From assembly GCA_009103225.1 (NCBI GenBank), contig RHPI01000017.1, positions 100,892-164,891 on the forward strand: a stretch of 64,000 nt of DNA. The letters run 5' to 3'. Under the pieces are notes generated by a model, which made no database searches, was not told where the DNA came from, and saw only the letters and a list, made by a program, of their open reading frames with translations. The stretch is from Chlorokybus atmophyticus. Its lineage: Eukaryota > Streptophyta > Chlorokybophyceae > Chlorokybales > Chlorokybaceae. Position numbers and translations under genes: made by a program. Positions 22,221 to 32,863 of the stretch are shown piece after piece; position 1 is the stretch's first letter; the number at the start of each line of letters is the position of its first letter.

Positions 22221-23171
22221 ATGGACGCCGAACAGTTCCAGCAGTTCATGACGCTACTGACAGTGACCCTGAGTCGACCACCCACAACTGGAGGACAAGA
22301 TAGACGTGCTAAGCCAGCCCCGTACACCGGAAAGGACGACATCGAGATGTGGCTGGACCACTATTCTAATGTAGCAGCCTACCACGACTGGGACAATAAT
22401 CAAAAGGCTCGAGAAATGATGTTGCATTTACAAGGGGAGGCAGCGGCATGGTACCTGATACAGCCAAACGACGTAAAGGTGAATTGGGATTTGTTAGTGG
22501 CAGCCTTAAGAGCTCAGTTTGGACAGCCCAATTCCATTGCAGCAGCGTTACAGAAGCTACACCAGTTGAAACAGTCAGCCACGGAGAGTGTTACAGCGTT
22601 TGCTATTAGATTCAAGCAATTGATTGCCCGTGCGGACCCTACCATGAAGGAAGATGTCAAGTTGAGTTTTCTATGGCCAAGCATGCAACCTTCATATGCC
22701 CAAGTGGTAATGGTTCATGCACCTGCTACCCTGGCGGAAGCTTTCGCCATCGCTCAAAGGATTGAAACGGCACGGCAGTTAATTAATTTCAAAGCCAAGC
22801 CCGCCCCTACTTTGGCTACATTTAACACCCTGCCACCGACCAGTACTTTACAGTCGGTACCTGTCCTCACTGACACGGCGAGACCAATGGACGTGGATTC
22901 GCAGTCTGCGCAGTACTCACAATCATCAGCGCGCGGAAATCGGACCCCAAATCAGGTACGACAAATGCCGCAGCGACTTCCGGAGCGCGATGTCGAGGGA
23001 CGCCCACGTTGTTTTAACTGTGATCGTTACGGTCACGTCGCCAAGTACTGCCGCGGCCCACGCCGACAGCAGACACCTCGTCTTGAACGACAGAACGTTC
23101 AATTTGATGAAGATGGAGCCGAGCTGTCAATCCCCGCGCCCCACATGTTGCAGGAAAACGGTCAAGCGTGA
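22221..23171 (+). CDS. gag: Gypsy 2 Gag
   Basis: 316 aa from the ATG at 22221 to a TGA at 23169-23171. Residues 20-190 carry the Retrotrans_gag fold pattern (KARE..LHLQGEAAAWY; LRAQFGQPNSIAAALQKLHQ; ESVTAFAIRFKQL). A Ser/Gln-rich linker leads to a CCHC knuckle CFNCDRYGHVAKYC (about residue 263) followed by Arg/Gln-rich sequence. Structural capsid protein of the virus-like particle, binding the element RNA. It precedes pol with a 4-nt overlap in the -1 frame, so pol is probably made by -1 frameshifting near the gag stop. No lesion seen. Confidence 0.95.
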   Translation: MDAEQFQQFMTLLTVTLSRPPTTGGQDRRAKPAPYTGKDDIEMWLDHYSNVAAYHDWDNNQKAREMMLHLQGEAAAWYLIQPNDVKVNWDLLVAALRAQFGQPNSIAAALQKLHQLKQSATESVTAFAIRFKQLIARADPTMKEDVKLSFLWPSMQPSYAQVVMVHAPATLAEAFAIAQRIETARQLINFKAKPAPTLATFNTLPPTSTLQSVPVLTDTARPMDVDSQSAQYSQSSARGNRTPNQVRQMPQRLPERDVEGRPRCFNCDRYGHVAKYCRGPRRQQTPRLERQNVQFDEDGAELSIPAPHMLQENGQA

Positions 23172-26100
23172 GTGTGAACAGGGCCACGCCCACGCTAGCA
23201 ACTCAACAAGCGGTTAGTAGAGGAACAAAGGCAGTTTTAACAGTGTGTCTGGGCATAGGAACTCCTCCATTGCCAATAACAACTTTGATTGACACCGGTT
23301 CCTCTTTATGTACTATGAATGCTGAATTTGCTCGACGTATGCGTTTTCAAATTGGCACAAGTGCACAGCCAGTGCGTATCACATTTGGAGATGGCAAAGC
23401 CTCAGCTACTACCACCGCATTTGTTGAAGTCCCTGTACATTTCAATCAGTTGCTACAAGACACCGTCACATTTTATGTACTCCCCGGCCAATTATTCAGT
23501 GTTACTATCGGTTTCGATTGGATTATGAAGACTAAGTCCTGGTGTTCTGAAAAGGGACTCTGGCACCCACGTGCGGGACTTATACCTCGTTCGCCGTCAG
23601 AAATCAAGTCAGTACAATGTGCTATGACCGAAAATGAACGTGCTGACATCAAGAAACTAATCGCGAACCTGTCGGACGTCATTGCCGCGACACACCCAAC
23701 ACAAACCAATCATGTACAGCACCACATTGTCACCGGCGACAGCCTGCCCATAAAAGTACCACGATATCGCAAATCCCCAAAAGAAAGTGCAATCATTGCC
23801 CTGTTCGTATCTGACATGCTTGCCAACCATATCATTGAGCCGTCATCCAGTCCCTGGTCAACTGAGCCGATCGTCGTCCCAAAAGCAAATGGTACCGATT
23901 TCCGTTTGGTAGTAGATTACCGCCGTCTCAACGCTGTCACCAAACCGGACAGATATCCGCTGCCGCTGATTGACGATATTCTTGATAAACTCGGCGGCTC
24001 CCTTTATTTTTCAAAACTGGATCTGGCATCCGGCTATTGGCAAATACCCATGGCACCTGAGGACGCGGAAAAAACGGCGTTCCGCACTGATAAGGGTCTT
24101 TATCAATTTAAGGTTATGCCATTTGGTTTATGCAACGCCCCAGCAACATTTCAACGAACCATGGATAGTATTTTTCGTGGTAAAGAGGACTCGGTCTTGG
24201 TTTATGTGGATGATATTATTATATTCTCGAAATCTTGGGAGCAGCACATCCGAGACGTTGAGGCGGCAGTGGCAAGGTTACGACAGCACAAAATGCAAAT
24301 TCGTTTATCAAAATGTGAATTTGGCATGAAGCAGCTGAAGTTTCTTGGCTATATTATATCCCGAGACGGTATTCATGCAGATCCAGCAAAAACATTGGCC
24401 GTTGCTGATTTCCCACAACCTCATAATACCAAAGCGGTACGTAGGTTTTTAGGAATGTGTGCTTTCTATGTTCGCTTTATTCCCAACATGGCGGACATCA
24501 GTGAGCCGTTGCGCCGTCTACTGCATAAAAACACCCCATTCGAGTGGACTACATCATGCGAGAAAGCCTTTAATGCTCTGAAGTCCGTACTCTGCGCCGC
24601 CCCTGTACTCGCTTATCCGGACTTTACAAAAACATTTGTTGTAAGGACTGATGCTTCAGACGTGGGGATGGGAGCTGTACTGTGCCAAGAATACGACACC
24701 GGTATGCGTCCCATCCAATTTGTTAGCCGCGCACTGACCGGAGCCGAACAAAATTATTCCGCTACGGACAAGGAATTAGCTGCTGTGATCTGGGCATTCA
24801 AGAAATTCCATTCTTACTTGCACGGTTCTGACGTAATTATTGAAACGGACCACCGACCGCTTCAGGGACTTTTTGCTAAACAAGATCTACGCGGCCGCGC
24901 GGCACGATGGGTAATGGCTATGCAACCATATACTTTTTCCATTCGCCCGCGGCCCGGTTGTGCTAATATGGACGCCGATGCACTTTCCCGCGCCCCACTT
25001 TCGGCGGCATGTGACATTTCCTGTGCGCTGCTGACGAGAGCCGCGGAGGAAGAAGAACCCGCCCCGATGATTGCAGACCCCTCGCCGGCACCAACTCCCG
25101 GTACCACGAAGGACGACCCAGTACCCTCGTTGCAAGATGTCGCGCACGCGCAGCAGTCGGACACCTGGTGCCAGTCCCTACTGCAACAACTTACGGACGA
25201 TTGGTGGACACCGTACGGGGAACAGCCGCCGCCGCAGCAACAGCGCTTTCAATTGGTGAGTGATATTCTATATTATTTTGGAGAAAATGGCCAAGAACCT
25301 CCGAGACTGGTAGTACCGTCCACGCTTCGGCAACGGTACATGCAGGCCATGCATGATGATCGCTATGGCGGCGGCCATTTTGGGCGTCTCAAGACCTTGG
25401 AAAAATTGCGGCGACATTTCTTTTGGCATCACATGAGAAAGGACGTACACGACTATGTGGGGAGCTGCCATCTGTGTCAAACGCGTAAATCCCCGTCCCA
25501 AATGCCACCTGGCTCTCTACAATCCATTAATGTTCAAAGACCATTTCAGCTTGTGGCATGGGACATAATGGGCCCGTTCCCTCGATCACGACGTGGCAAT
25601 CAGTACGTATTGGTCATGACGGAGTATTTAACGCGGTGGGGCATAGCAAAAGCGATCCCAGCAGCCACGGCAAACGCCGTGGCGGCCTTTCTATTAGAAT
25701 ATTGCATTGCAGATCACGCTTGCCCGGAGCGCATTTTATCTGACCAAGGCAGTTCATTTAAGAATCAAGTATTGGACCTTGTATGTCAACAACTCCACAT
25801 CCAGCGCTCTTTTACAGCCCCTTACCATCCAGAAACAGATGGCCTGACAGAAAGATTAAACAGAACCCTCAAAGACACCATCTCAATGTACGTGGGCCGA
25901 GAGCTCGATAATTGGGACGATGTTGTGCCTATGGCTTTAGCCGCATATCGCTTCTCAGTACATGAGTCCACTGACATCAGCCCTTTCGAAGCACTCTATG
26001 GACGCAAACCGGTTCTCCCGGCAGAAATAGGCTTATTAAATGACGAGTTAAACGTTGGACCCAAAAACGCAACCGGATGGGCCCAATACGCGCGCACTTT

Positions 26101-26479
26101 CTTACAATCAATCCACAACGAAGCTACAGCAAACCTACGAAAAGCTCAAAACCGACAAAAACGCCAGTACGACGCAAATCACCGGAATATTTCATTCGCA
26201 ATTGGCACCACGGCACTAGTACGAACACGGGTTTTGAAAAGGGGGCTAGGAAACAAACTAATTCATAAATGGACCGGACCCTACGAGGTAACAGAAAAGC
26301 TTTCCCCTGTGACGTATAAATTGAAACGAGCTGACGGTGTCAGAGCGACCGTGACCGTGGCTCATGTCTCGCGCATGAAACCCTATGTCAATAGGGACAT
26401 GACCGAAGGAGGGAGTGGTGTAACGGCGGTGGTCGCGAATCATCCACCGTCAACGTCATCACCATTATTACTAACCTAG
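23168..26479 (+). CDS. pol: Gypsy 2 Pol polyprotein (protease, RT, RNase H, integrase)
   Basis: About 1100 codons open in the -1 frame relative to gag. There is no ATG at the left edge (the first candidate is a GTG), consistent with frameshifted translation. Domains in order: protease LIDTGSSLC (about residue 42), RT with LVVDYRRLNAV and catalytic YVDD (codons near 24202), RNase H starting VVRTDASDVGMGAVL and TDHRPLQGLF, integrase zinc domain ending CHLCQTRK (about 25465), integrase core acids in AWDIMGPF, LSDQGSSF and the TERLNRTLKD helix, then a GPY/F-like module (HKWTGPYEV). No chromodomain follows. The stop lies about 60 nt inside the 3' LTR. With identical LTRs and no lesion, the element looks capable of movement. 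Confidence 0.96.
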   Translation: MSVNRATPTLATQQAVSRGTKAVLTVCLGIGTPPLPITTLIDTGSSLCTMNAEFARRMRFQIGTSAQPVRITFGDGKASATTTAFVEVPVHFNQLLQDTVTFYVLPGQLFSVTIGFDWIMKTKSWCSEKGLWHPRAGLIPRSPSEIKSVQCAMTENERADIKKLIANLSDVIAATHPTQTNHVQHHIVTGDSLPIKVPRYRKSPKESAIIALFVSDMLANHIIEPSSSPWSTEPIVVPKANGTDFRLVVDYRRLNAVTKPDRYPLPLIDDILDKLGGSLYFSKLDLASGYWQIPMAPEDAEKTAFRTDKGLYQFKVMPFGLCNAPATFQRTMDSIFRGKEDSVLVYVDDIIIFSKSWEQHIRDVEAAVARLRQHKMQIRLSKCEFGMKQLKFLGYIISRDGIHADPAKTLAVADFPQPHNTKAVRRFLGMCAFYVRFIPNMADISEPLRRLLHKNTPFEWTTSCEKAFNALKSVLCAAPVLAYPDFTKTFVVRTDASDVGMGAVLCQEYDTGMRPIQFVSRALTGAEQNYSATDKELAAVIWAFKKFHSYLHGSDVIIETDHRPLQGLFAKQDLRGRAARWVMAMQPYTFSIRPRPGCANMDADALSRAPLSAACDISCALLTRAAEEEEPAPMIADPSPAPTPGTTKDDPVPSLQDVAHAQQSDTWCQSLLQQLTDDWWTPYGEQPPPQQQRFQLVSDILYYFGENGQEPPRLVVPSTLRQRYMQAMHDDRYGGGHFGRLKTLEKLRRHFFWHHMRKDVHDYVGSCHLCQTRKSPSQMPPGSLQSINVQRPFQLVAWDIMGPFPRSRRGNQYVLVMTEYLTRWGIAKAIPAATANAVAAFLLEYCIADHACPERILSDQGSSFKNQVLDLVCQQLHIQRSFTAPYHPETDGLTERLNRTLKDTISMYVGRELDNWDDVVPMALAAYRFSVHESTDISPFEALYGRKPVLPAEIGLLNDELNVGPKNATGWAQYARTFLQSIHNEATANLRKAQNRQKRQYDANHRNISFAIGTTALVRTRVLKRGLGNKLIHKWTGPYEVTEKLSPVTYKLKRADGVRATVTVAHVSRMKPYVNRDMTEGGSGVTAVVANHPPSTSSPLLLT
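26404..26418 (+). other. Polypurine tract of gypsy 2
   Basis: GAAGGAGGGAGTGG just before the 3' LTR TG; the expected plus-strand primer of reverse transcription. It is inside the pol frame. Confidence 0.8.
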
Positions 26480-26623
26480 CTAGAAGTTTCGGTAACTTAG
26501 AAGCTTCGTTAGGTGTAGTATAAAAGACGCTCACTGCCTTTGTTAACGCGTTCTGATTTCGCCTGTCATTTGCCGTTGTCATCTTGCTGCCGCCGTGCAT
26601 GCCTTTAGTTTAGGTTTGCTTCA
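26419..26623 (+). repeat. 3' LTR of gypsy 2
   Basis: 205 bp; no difference from the 5' copy by eye, so this is the youngest insertion in the nest. Followed by GGTT and the rest of the copia 2 LTR. Confidence 0.97.
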
Positions 26624-26974
26624 GGTTCCAGGCGCGGAGTCGAGTCCGGAGTCTGGAGACTTCCAGGCGCTGTAGAAGAAACGTTGTAGCTCGGTGGTTA
26701 CGTCATTGTATGGCGCGTGTCATAGCTTGTTGGAAAGCTCATGAAAGTACCTACGTGGTGCAACTTAGAGCGCAGGAATCGGTTGAGTGTAGAAGTCGTG
26801 GTGGCTTCTAGAGTAGACAGGTGCAGAACTGGCGGGTATAAAAGCCCGCGGTATGACTTTGTTGTAATCCTTAGAAAGCCTTGTGGATCAGCCTTGTGTG
26901 TATGCTCTGGTAGAGTGTGTGTACTTGTGCTTGCACCAACTCCATGCATGGTCAGTAGTGTCCGAATCTCAACA
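26624..26974 (+). repeat. 5' LTR of copia 2 (family B), second segment
   Basis: GGTTCCAGGCGCGG...GAATCTCAACA, with a TATA-like GTATAAAAGCCC at about 26836. Only one difference from the 3' copy in this part (CATGAAAG here, CATAAAAG there). Confidence 0.95.
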
Positions 26975-26988
26975 GGTTATGGGCCCAC
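26975..26988 (+). other. Primer binding site of copia 2 (half-tRNA type)
   Basis: GGTTATGGGCCCAC directly after the LTR, identical to the site of copia 1 although their LTRs are unrelated over most of their length. Confidence 0.85.
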
Positions 26989-27087
26989 ACTACGCTGGTC
27001 TAGCAAGTGTCTAGAGGCGTGATAACGGCAGTAGGCTAGGCAAGGAGTTCTAGCTAAGTCTTGTGAGGTTGGGTTGAGTCCTGGAAG

Positions 27088-28768
27088 ATGGCAACCAACT
27101 ACGACAAGGTGACCGTGGAGCCTTTGAACGTGGACAACTACAACACATGGAGCGTGCGCATGAAGATGTTGCTGGTACACAAAGACTTGTAGGAGTGGGT
27201 GGACCCGGAGGAGGCTGACCCTATGTCTACAAGGCAGAGTTCGGTGTTTAGGCAGCAAAGTGGGAGAGCGCTTGCCCTGATCGGTCTCAACGTGAAGGAT
27301 CACTTGGTGTTGGTGGATGGCTGCAAGACTGCACGAGAAGCTTGGGAGAAATTGGCATCGCACTTCAAGGCGAAGAATAGCGAGGAAGGTGCAGCTGAAG
27401 AGAGAGCTCGCTGGGTTGAAGAAGCAAGGCGCAGCGGAGCCTCTTACCAAGTATGTGTCGCGTGCACGAGAGTTGCAGAAGGACCTTCAAGGCGTTGGCT
27501 ATGAGGTGAAAGAGTCCGAGTTGGTGTGGCAAGTACTGTCTGGGTTGCCTGAAGAGTATGACACGGTGATCACGGTCTTTGAGGGCTTGGAGGCAGAACC
27601 CACGGTGGACGAGGTGGTTCCAAGATTGCTGCAAGTGGAGTCGAGGCTGGCGAAGAAGCATGAGGAAGGCCCAGAGGCGTTGGCTTTCTCAGCGACTTCA
27701 GGAAGAGGTACTGATCGTTTTCAGCATGGGTCTGGGCGTTTCAGTGGTGATGGTGGCGGTTCTAGTGGTGGTGGTAGAGGAGCGTCAAGGAGTGACAGGG
27801 TCTGCTACTATTGCGGGAAGAAGGGCCACATCAGGGTGCATTGCTCGATGAGGAAGCAGCACGAAGAGGAGCGTGGTGGAGAGAAGCATCATGCCATGAC
27901 GGGATGTGTTCAAGAGACGCCTATTGCCTTTCATGCAACAACGGATGGTGAGGCAGCTGGGTGGGTGCTGGACTCGGGTTGCACGAGGCATATGACGGGT
28001 GATTGTGAAAAGTTGGCGAAGTACAAGGTCTTGGAGAAACCTATGAAGGTGAAGTTCGGCAAGACAGAGGTGTTCGCGGTTGGTGTAGGGGAAGCTAAAC
28101 TCCTGTCCCAGGTTGGAGGAAGGACGAGGCAAGTGTTGTTGAGAGAGGTTTTGTATGTCCCAGGGCTAGAGGTTAGCCTATTCTCTGTGCGCATCGCGGC
28201 GAGAGTTGGTGCTGTGACAGTGTTTGGTGGGGACATAGGAAGGGTAGTGCTGCGTGGTGTTACAGAGTTGGTTGGCATCAACGTTGGAGGGCTCTACATC
28301 ATTAAGGAGGTCAAGGGTGCGGAGATGCACAAGAAGACCAAGGTGGAGGTGTCCAAGTCAGCACCGGTTCTGAAGAAGATGAAGAAGAAGGCCAAGGTCG
28401 AGCCTGTTACTCGTAAGGGAGCAGGAGCTCAAGAGAAGGTGACGAATAGCGTGTCACATGCGAGTGGTGGAGTGATGCCACGTGTGGAGGTTGCTGGTGG
28501 TGTCAAGAAGGCTGAAGGTGCAGTTCCGGAGCCCGTGGGAGCCAAAGGAGGCGTTGGCATCAGCAAGGACAAGAAGGAGAAGCATGGTGGTGGTGGTGTG
28601 CAGGACGTTGCCGAGAGTGAGCACGTGGGAGCACATGCAAATGACCATAAGAGTTGCAATAAGGGTGTGCAAGTGAAGAGCTTCAAGGAGGCGCTCATGA
28701 GAGGTGCGGGAAGTGTTTTCAAGATGGTTGGAAGAGCAAAGGATGGCGTGGGAGTTCGTCGCGCATAA
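27088..28768 (+). pseudogene. Copia 2 Gag-protease with a Lys/Gly-rich tail; no integrase or RT
   Basis: ATG at 27088 (MATNYDKVTVEPLNVDNYNT); an in-frame TAG at 27190 and a frameshift near 27385 break the gag N-terminus. From there the frame is open to 28768: gag (LQGVGYEVKESELVWQVLSG), CCHC knuckle CYYCGKKGHIRVHC, protease VLDSGCTRHM, and the start of the pre-integrase segment. Where copia 1 has integrase, about 150 residues follow that are rich in Lys, Gly and Val (KKMKKKAKVEPV, KEKHGGGGVQDV) and end SFKEALMRGAGSVFKM. Integrase, RT and RNase H are absent, yet LTRs and primer site are complete, so it would depend on another copia for movement. Confidence 0.85.
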
Positions 28769-28822
28769 GTACGCAAGGAGTTGGCATCGAAGGTGTTTAA
28801 AGCCAAGCTGCCCGCGTGGGAG

Positions 28823-29292
28823 CCTTGAGGATATTCTTGTATCCGGTCAGCTTGCCCTATGGATAAGAATCGCCTCGAGAAGATTCAGGCGCGAGAAGGT
28901 TCCAATCGAGAAAGGTCCAGGCGAGGACTTCAGTCGAGAAGGTTCCAGGCGCGGAGTCGAGTCCGGAGTCTGGAGACTTCCAGGCGCTGTAGAAGAAACG
29001 TTGTAGCTCGGTGGTTACGTCATTGTATGGCGCGTGTCATAGCTTGTTGGAAAGCTCATAAAAGTACCTACGTGGTGCAACTTAGAGCGCAGGAATCGGT
29101 TGAGTGTAGAAGTCGTGGTGGCTTCTAGAGTAGACAGGTGCAGAACTGGCGGGTATAAAAGCCCGCGGTATGACTTTGTTGTAATCCTTAGAAAGCCTTG
29201 TGGATCAGCCTTGTGTGTATGCTCTGGTAGAGTGTGTGTACTTGTGCTTGCACCAACTCCATGCATGGTCAGTAGTGTCCGAATCTCAACAG
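28823..29292 (+). repeat. 3' LTR of copia 2 (family B)
   Basis: About 470 bp, near-identical to the split 5' LTR (about three differences). It begins CCTTGAGG where TGTTGAGG is expected: the terminal TG is changed to CC. Ends TCTCAACA, then GAAGT, the target duplication in copia 1. Preceded by a purine-rich GCGTGGGAG tract. Confidence 0.93.
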
Positions 29293-31665
29293 AAGTTGCT
29301 GGAGCTGTGCGCACAGTTGTGGCCTTGTTGGAGACGCAATCTAGCAACAAGATGAAGGCAATGAGGAGTGACCGAGGAGGGGAGTACATCAACAAGGAGT
29401 TGAAGGAGTTTTTCGCCAGCAAGGGCATACGCCACGAGACAACGGCACTCTACACCCCGCAGCAGAATGGAGCAGCTGAAAGGACGCCTCAAAAGGACAC
29501 TCTTGGAGCGTGTTCGAGCCATGCTCAATGACACCAGGATGGACGACAGTATGTGGAAGGAGGCGGTACTCAATGCCAACTACATCCGCAACAGGTCTCC
29601 GGTGAGCTCAGAGCAGAAGACTCCGTGGGAGCACTTCTATGGAGCCACACCAGATGTGAGTGGTATGCGTGTGTTTGGATGCACGGCATATGCACTAGTG
29701 CCCAAACAGCTCAGGCACAAGCTGGAGCCGGTCAGCAAGAAGGGCATCTTTGTTGGCTATGAACCGAGTTCCAAGGCTTACAGGATCTTACTCGAGGACA
29801 CTCAGAAGATCATGAGCAGAGAGGTGGTTTTCCATGAGGGATTATCACGACCGGAAGCAGGCTTCTTGCCTGAAGATGAAGCACAGCCGGAGCATCCTGA
29901 AACAGTGGAGGCTACAGGCAAGGCCATCATCAACAACAAGGGTGAGCAGGACTCAGCCGCAGCAGACCAAGAGGAGCCGTACCAACAGCAGGAGCACGCA
30001 GCTCGGAGATACCCAGTGAGGGAGAGAAAGGCACCTGACTTCTTACACAAGGCACACGTCGCCAGTGTGCAGAATGAGGAGCCAAGCACCTACGAGGAGG
30101 CATTGTTAGCACCAGATGCGGAGCAATGGCAGCGTGCTATGGACGAGGAGATTGCGTCACTCCATGCCAACAACACTTGGTCACTGGAGCAGTTACCGCA
30201 AGGAGTGAAGACCATTCCAGTGAAATGGGTCTTTAAGGTGAAGCGTGATGGTCAGGGCAACATTGAGCGCTACAAGGCAAGACTGGTGGCAAAGGGCTTC
30301 TTGCAGCAGGAAGGTGTGGACTTCACCAAAGTGTTTGCACCTGCAAGTAAGCATACCACCTTCCGTGCACTGCTAGCTGTGGTTGCTGCTGAGGACCTCA
30401 AGCTGCATCACCTCGACGTGAAGACTGCCTTCCTCTACGGAGAGCTGGAGGAGGAGATCTTTATCGAGCAACCACCTGGATATGAAGAAGGGGAGAGAGG
30501 CACAGCGTGCAAGCTGATCAAGGCACTGTACGGGCTGCGACAGGCACCGCGTATTTGGCACATCAAGCTCACCAAGGAGCTGGAGGCACTTGGCTTCACC
30601 GCATCCTCTGCAGACCCTGGGCTCTTCATCCATGCAGACAGCAAGGTCTGGCTGCTCGTATATGTTGATGACATCATCATCACCGCCAGGCAGGTGCACC
30701 ACCTGCAGGAGACGAAACTTGCTCTACAGCAAGCATTCTCAGTTCGTGATCTTGGAGAGGCCAAGTGGTTCCTTGGCATGGTGGTTGAGCGCGACAGGGT
30801 CGCTCGCACAATCAAGATCAGTCAGGAGTAGATGGTGAGCAGACTCGTCACCAAGTTCGGGCTCCGAGCCACTGAAGCGAGTGAGTCACTGAAGCGAAGA
30901 CTAAGACCACACCGTTGGCACTTGGCACTGCCCTTATCAAGGCAAAGGATGAGGACGTACTCGACAAGGCTCAGTATCCATATGGTGAGCTGGTAGGCAG
31001 CATGCTCTATCTGGCAGTGTGCACACGTCCCGATGTTGCACATGCTGTGGGAGTACTTGCTCGCTACATGTCTGCACCGAGCATGGAGCACTGGAGAGCA
31101 ATAAAGGGAGTACTACGCTATGTTGCTGGGAGCGCAACAGTTGGCATCAAGTTTGAGAGCGGGAGCACTGAGTTGGAGGGCTACTGCGACTCGTACTTTG
31201 CTGGTGACCTCAACAGCAGGAGGTCCACCACAGGCTACGTCTTCAAGCTGAACGGAGGCGTGGTGAGCTGGAACAGCAGGCTGCAGCCAACAACAGCAGC
31301 ATCTACATTAGAGGCTGAGTACATGGCAGCGGCAGCAGCAGTAAAGGAGGCACTCTGGCTTCGCAAGCTCATGGCAGACTTGGAGCACCCCATGGCGTGC
31401 ATCGTCATCAACTGTGACAACCAAGGAGCCATCAAGTTGTTGAAGCACCCTATCGCCTCGGCAAGGACGAAGCACATTGATGTCATGCATCACTTTGTGC
31501 GTGACAGAGTCACAAGGAAGGTGGTGGAGTTCCAGTATTGCAACACTGAGGGCATGTTGGCGGACTTCATGACAAAGCCATTGTCACCGCTCAAGTTAAG
31601 ACTTGTTGCGCAGGACTTGGCATCTGTGTTTGACTATAGGAGCAAGCGTCGGAGGTCAAGCTGCT
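29293..31665 (+). pseudogene. pol: Copia 1 pol, second part: integrase core, RT, RNase H (three lesions)
   Basis: Continues the integrase core with MRSDRGGEY (second Asp) and LYTPQQNGAAER (catalytic Glu), then a frameshift near 29480. From 29467 the frame reads the integrase end, a Glu/Gln-rich linker, and Ty1/copia RT (VKWVFKVKRDG; LHHLDVKTAFLYGELEEEIF; LVYVDDIIIT with the YVDD active site). A TAG at about 30829 replaces a Gln-like codon, and a further frame change near 30880 follows an imperfect ACTGAAGCGA duplication. From 30915 RNase H is readable (GYCDSYFAGD, LEAEYMAA, CDNQGAIKLL, KHIDVMHHFVRD). With 20237-21810 this forms a once-complete copia polyprotein, now inactive. Confidence 0.9.
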
Positions 31666-31675
31666 CGCGTGGGAG

Positions 31676-32108
31676 TGTTGAGAGTCATTCCTACATACGA
31701 TTAGCATCGACCCTCCACACAGGAGTAGAAGGTCGTAAGGACGAGCACTAGGTCCGGACTTAGCAAGATGGCGTCGTCGGATCAGACTCCGGACTCCAGA
31801 CTGGAGCCTTTCTAACTGCTTCATATCTCCGCATATACTTACTCATATTAGGCGTGTAAGAGCTTGTTGAGAAGCTCTGATTGTAAGAAAGACAACGCAG
31901 CTTAGAGAGAGAGAGCGCGTCAAAAGGCTGAGTATAGCTTACGCAATGCTTGCAAACGTAGACGTGTGTGTAACTGGCTGGTATAAGAACCAGCGGACAA
32001 CTTGTAATAGATGAATGTGATGTGACTTGTGTATGCTCTGGTGGCGGTAGCTCTGTCTCTGTGTGTCTATGCTTGCCTCAACTACATGTGCATGCTAGTC
32101 CTTCAACA
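31676..32108 (+). repeat. 3' LTR of copia 1 (family A)
   Basis: 433 bp, TGTTGAGAGTC...CTTCAACA; has a longer (GA)n at about 31903-31914 than the 5' copy. Preceded by the purine tract CGTGGGAG. Followed by TAGCA, the 3' target copy. Confidence 0.95.
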
Positions 32109-32863
32109 TAGCACAGCCAAGCACATCTCCTGTTCCTCGCCAGAGACGTCACCGATGATGAAGTCGGCATGTTGCGCCATGACAGTGCGCCAGATGAACT
32201 GCTTGGAGATGCCGCCGGTAAAAGAACTATAGTCGCTGCCAGTGGCAGCATATATAAGCAGCAGCCACCAGCCCCGCTTGTCGACACGCATGCTGCGCAC
32301 TTGATGCATCGCGCTCACATGCTCGTGCAGGGTGTTGATGTGGATGAATGGGGGGCGCGTTGAGCCAGAGGAATGCTGCGCGACCTATACGGAGACGTCC
32401 TTCATCACGGAGTCACAGCTCTCCGTCCTTGCCACGCCGATTATCGTGACATCAGGTGAGTAGATGAGGATGTTGTTGTACGGTGCGTTGTGCGCATGCA
32501 CCCACACCCTTGAATCCGCCTTTCCATGGTTGCATGCGTAATCGTCCACATCATACACTGCAGTTTGGTTGTCACTGTCCCGAATCACCACTCTGGCTAA
32601 GTCACCAAACTCTGCATTGTCTGACCCACCAGCAAACACCACCTCCTGACTCGGCCGCAAGTATTCTTGCAGCATGGATGGCATATGCTCTGTCACCAGG
32701 TCACACAGGGAACGCTTCAGGCTGCGATCCTGCAACACATCATGCCAAGATCGCGGCAGCTTTGTCTAAAGCGTCAGACCACCCCCTGAAGAGGACGCTG
32801 CGCTGTCACGAGATCGCTGGTGTGAAGACTTCACACCAATTTGCAATCTTGGTGTGTCAAACA
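32109..32863 (-). CDS. Long E1 gene, middle part up to the copia 1 junction
   Basis: Minus-strand reading in order: LKRSLCDLVTEHMPSMLQEY, then CNHGKADSRVWVHAHNAPYN and NILIYSPDVTIIGVA (about 32450-32540; the H-x-x-AD-x-R and SPD-x-x pattern of the EADTR-type module in DUF6589-like proteins), then WWLLLIYAATGSDYSSF (about 32230-32280) and QFIWRTVMAQHADFI. A probable intron or lesion lies at 32739-32863, with an AG at the end of a pyrimidine-poor stretch near 32738. A 21-nt palindrome occupies 32818-32838. The frame continues at 19683 across copia 1. Confidence 0.6.
32818..32838. repeat. 21-nt perfect palindrome (TGTGAAG core)
   Basis: TGGTGTGAAG and CTTCACACCA around one central base, between two coding blocks of the long E1 gene. 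Shares TGTGAAG with the palindromes at 4563 and 14398. Confidence 0.85.
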
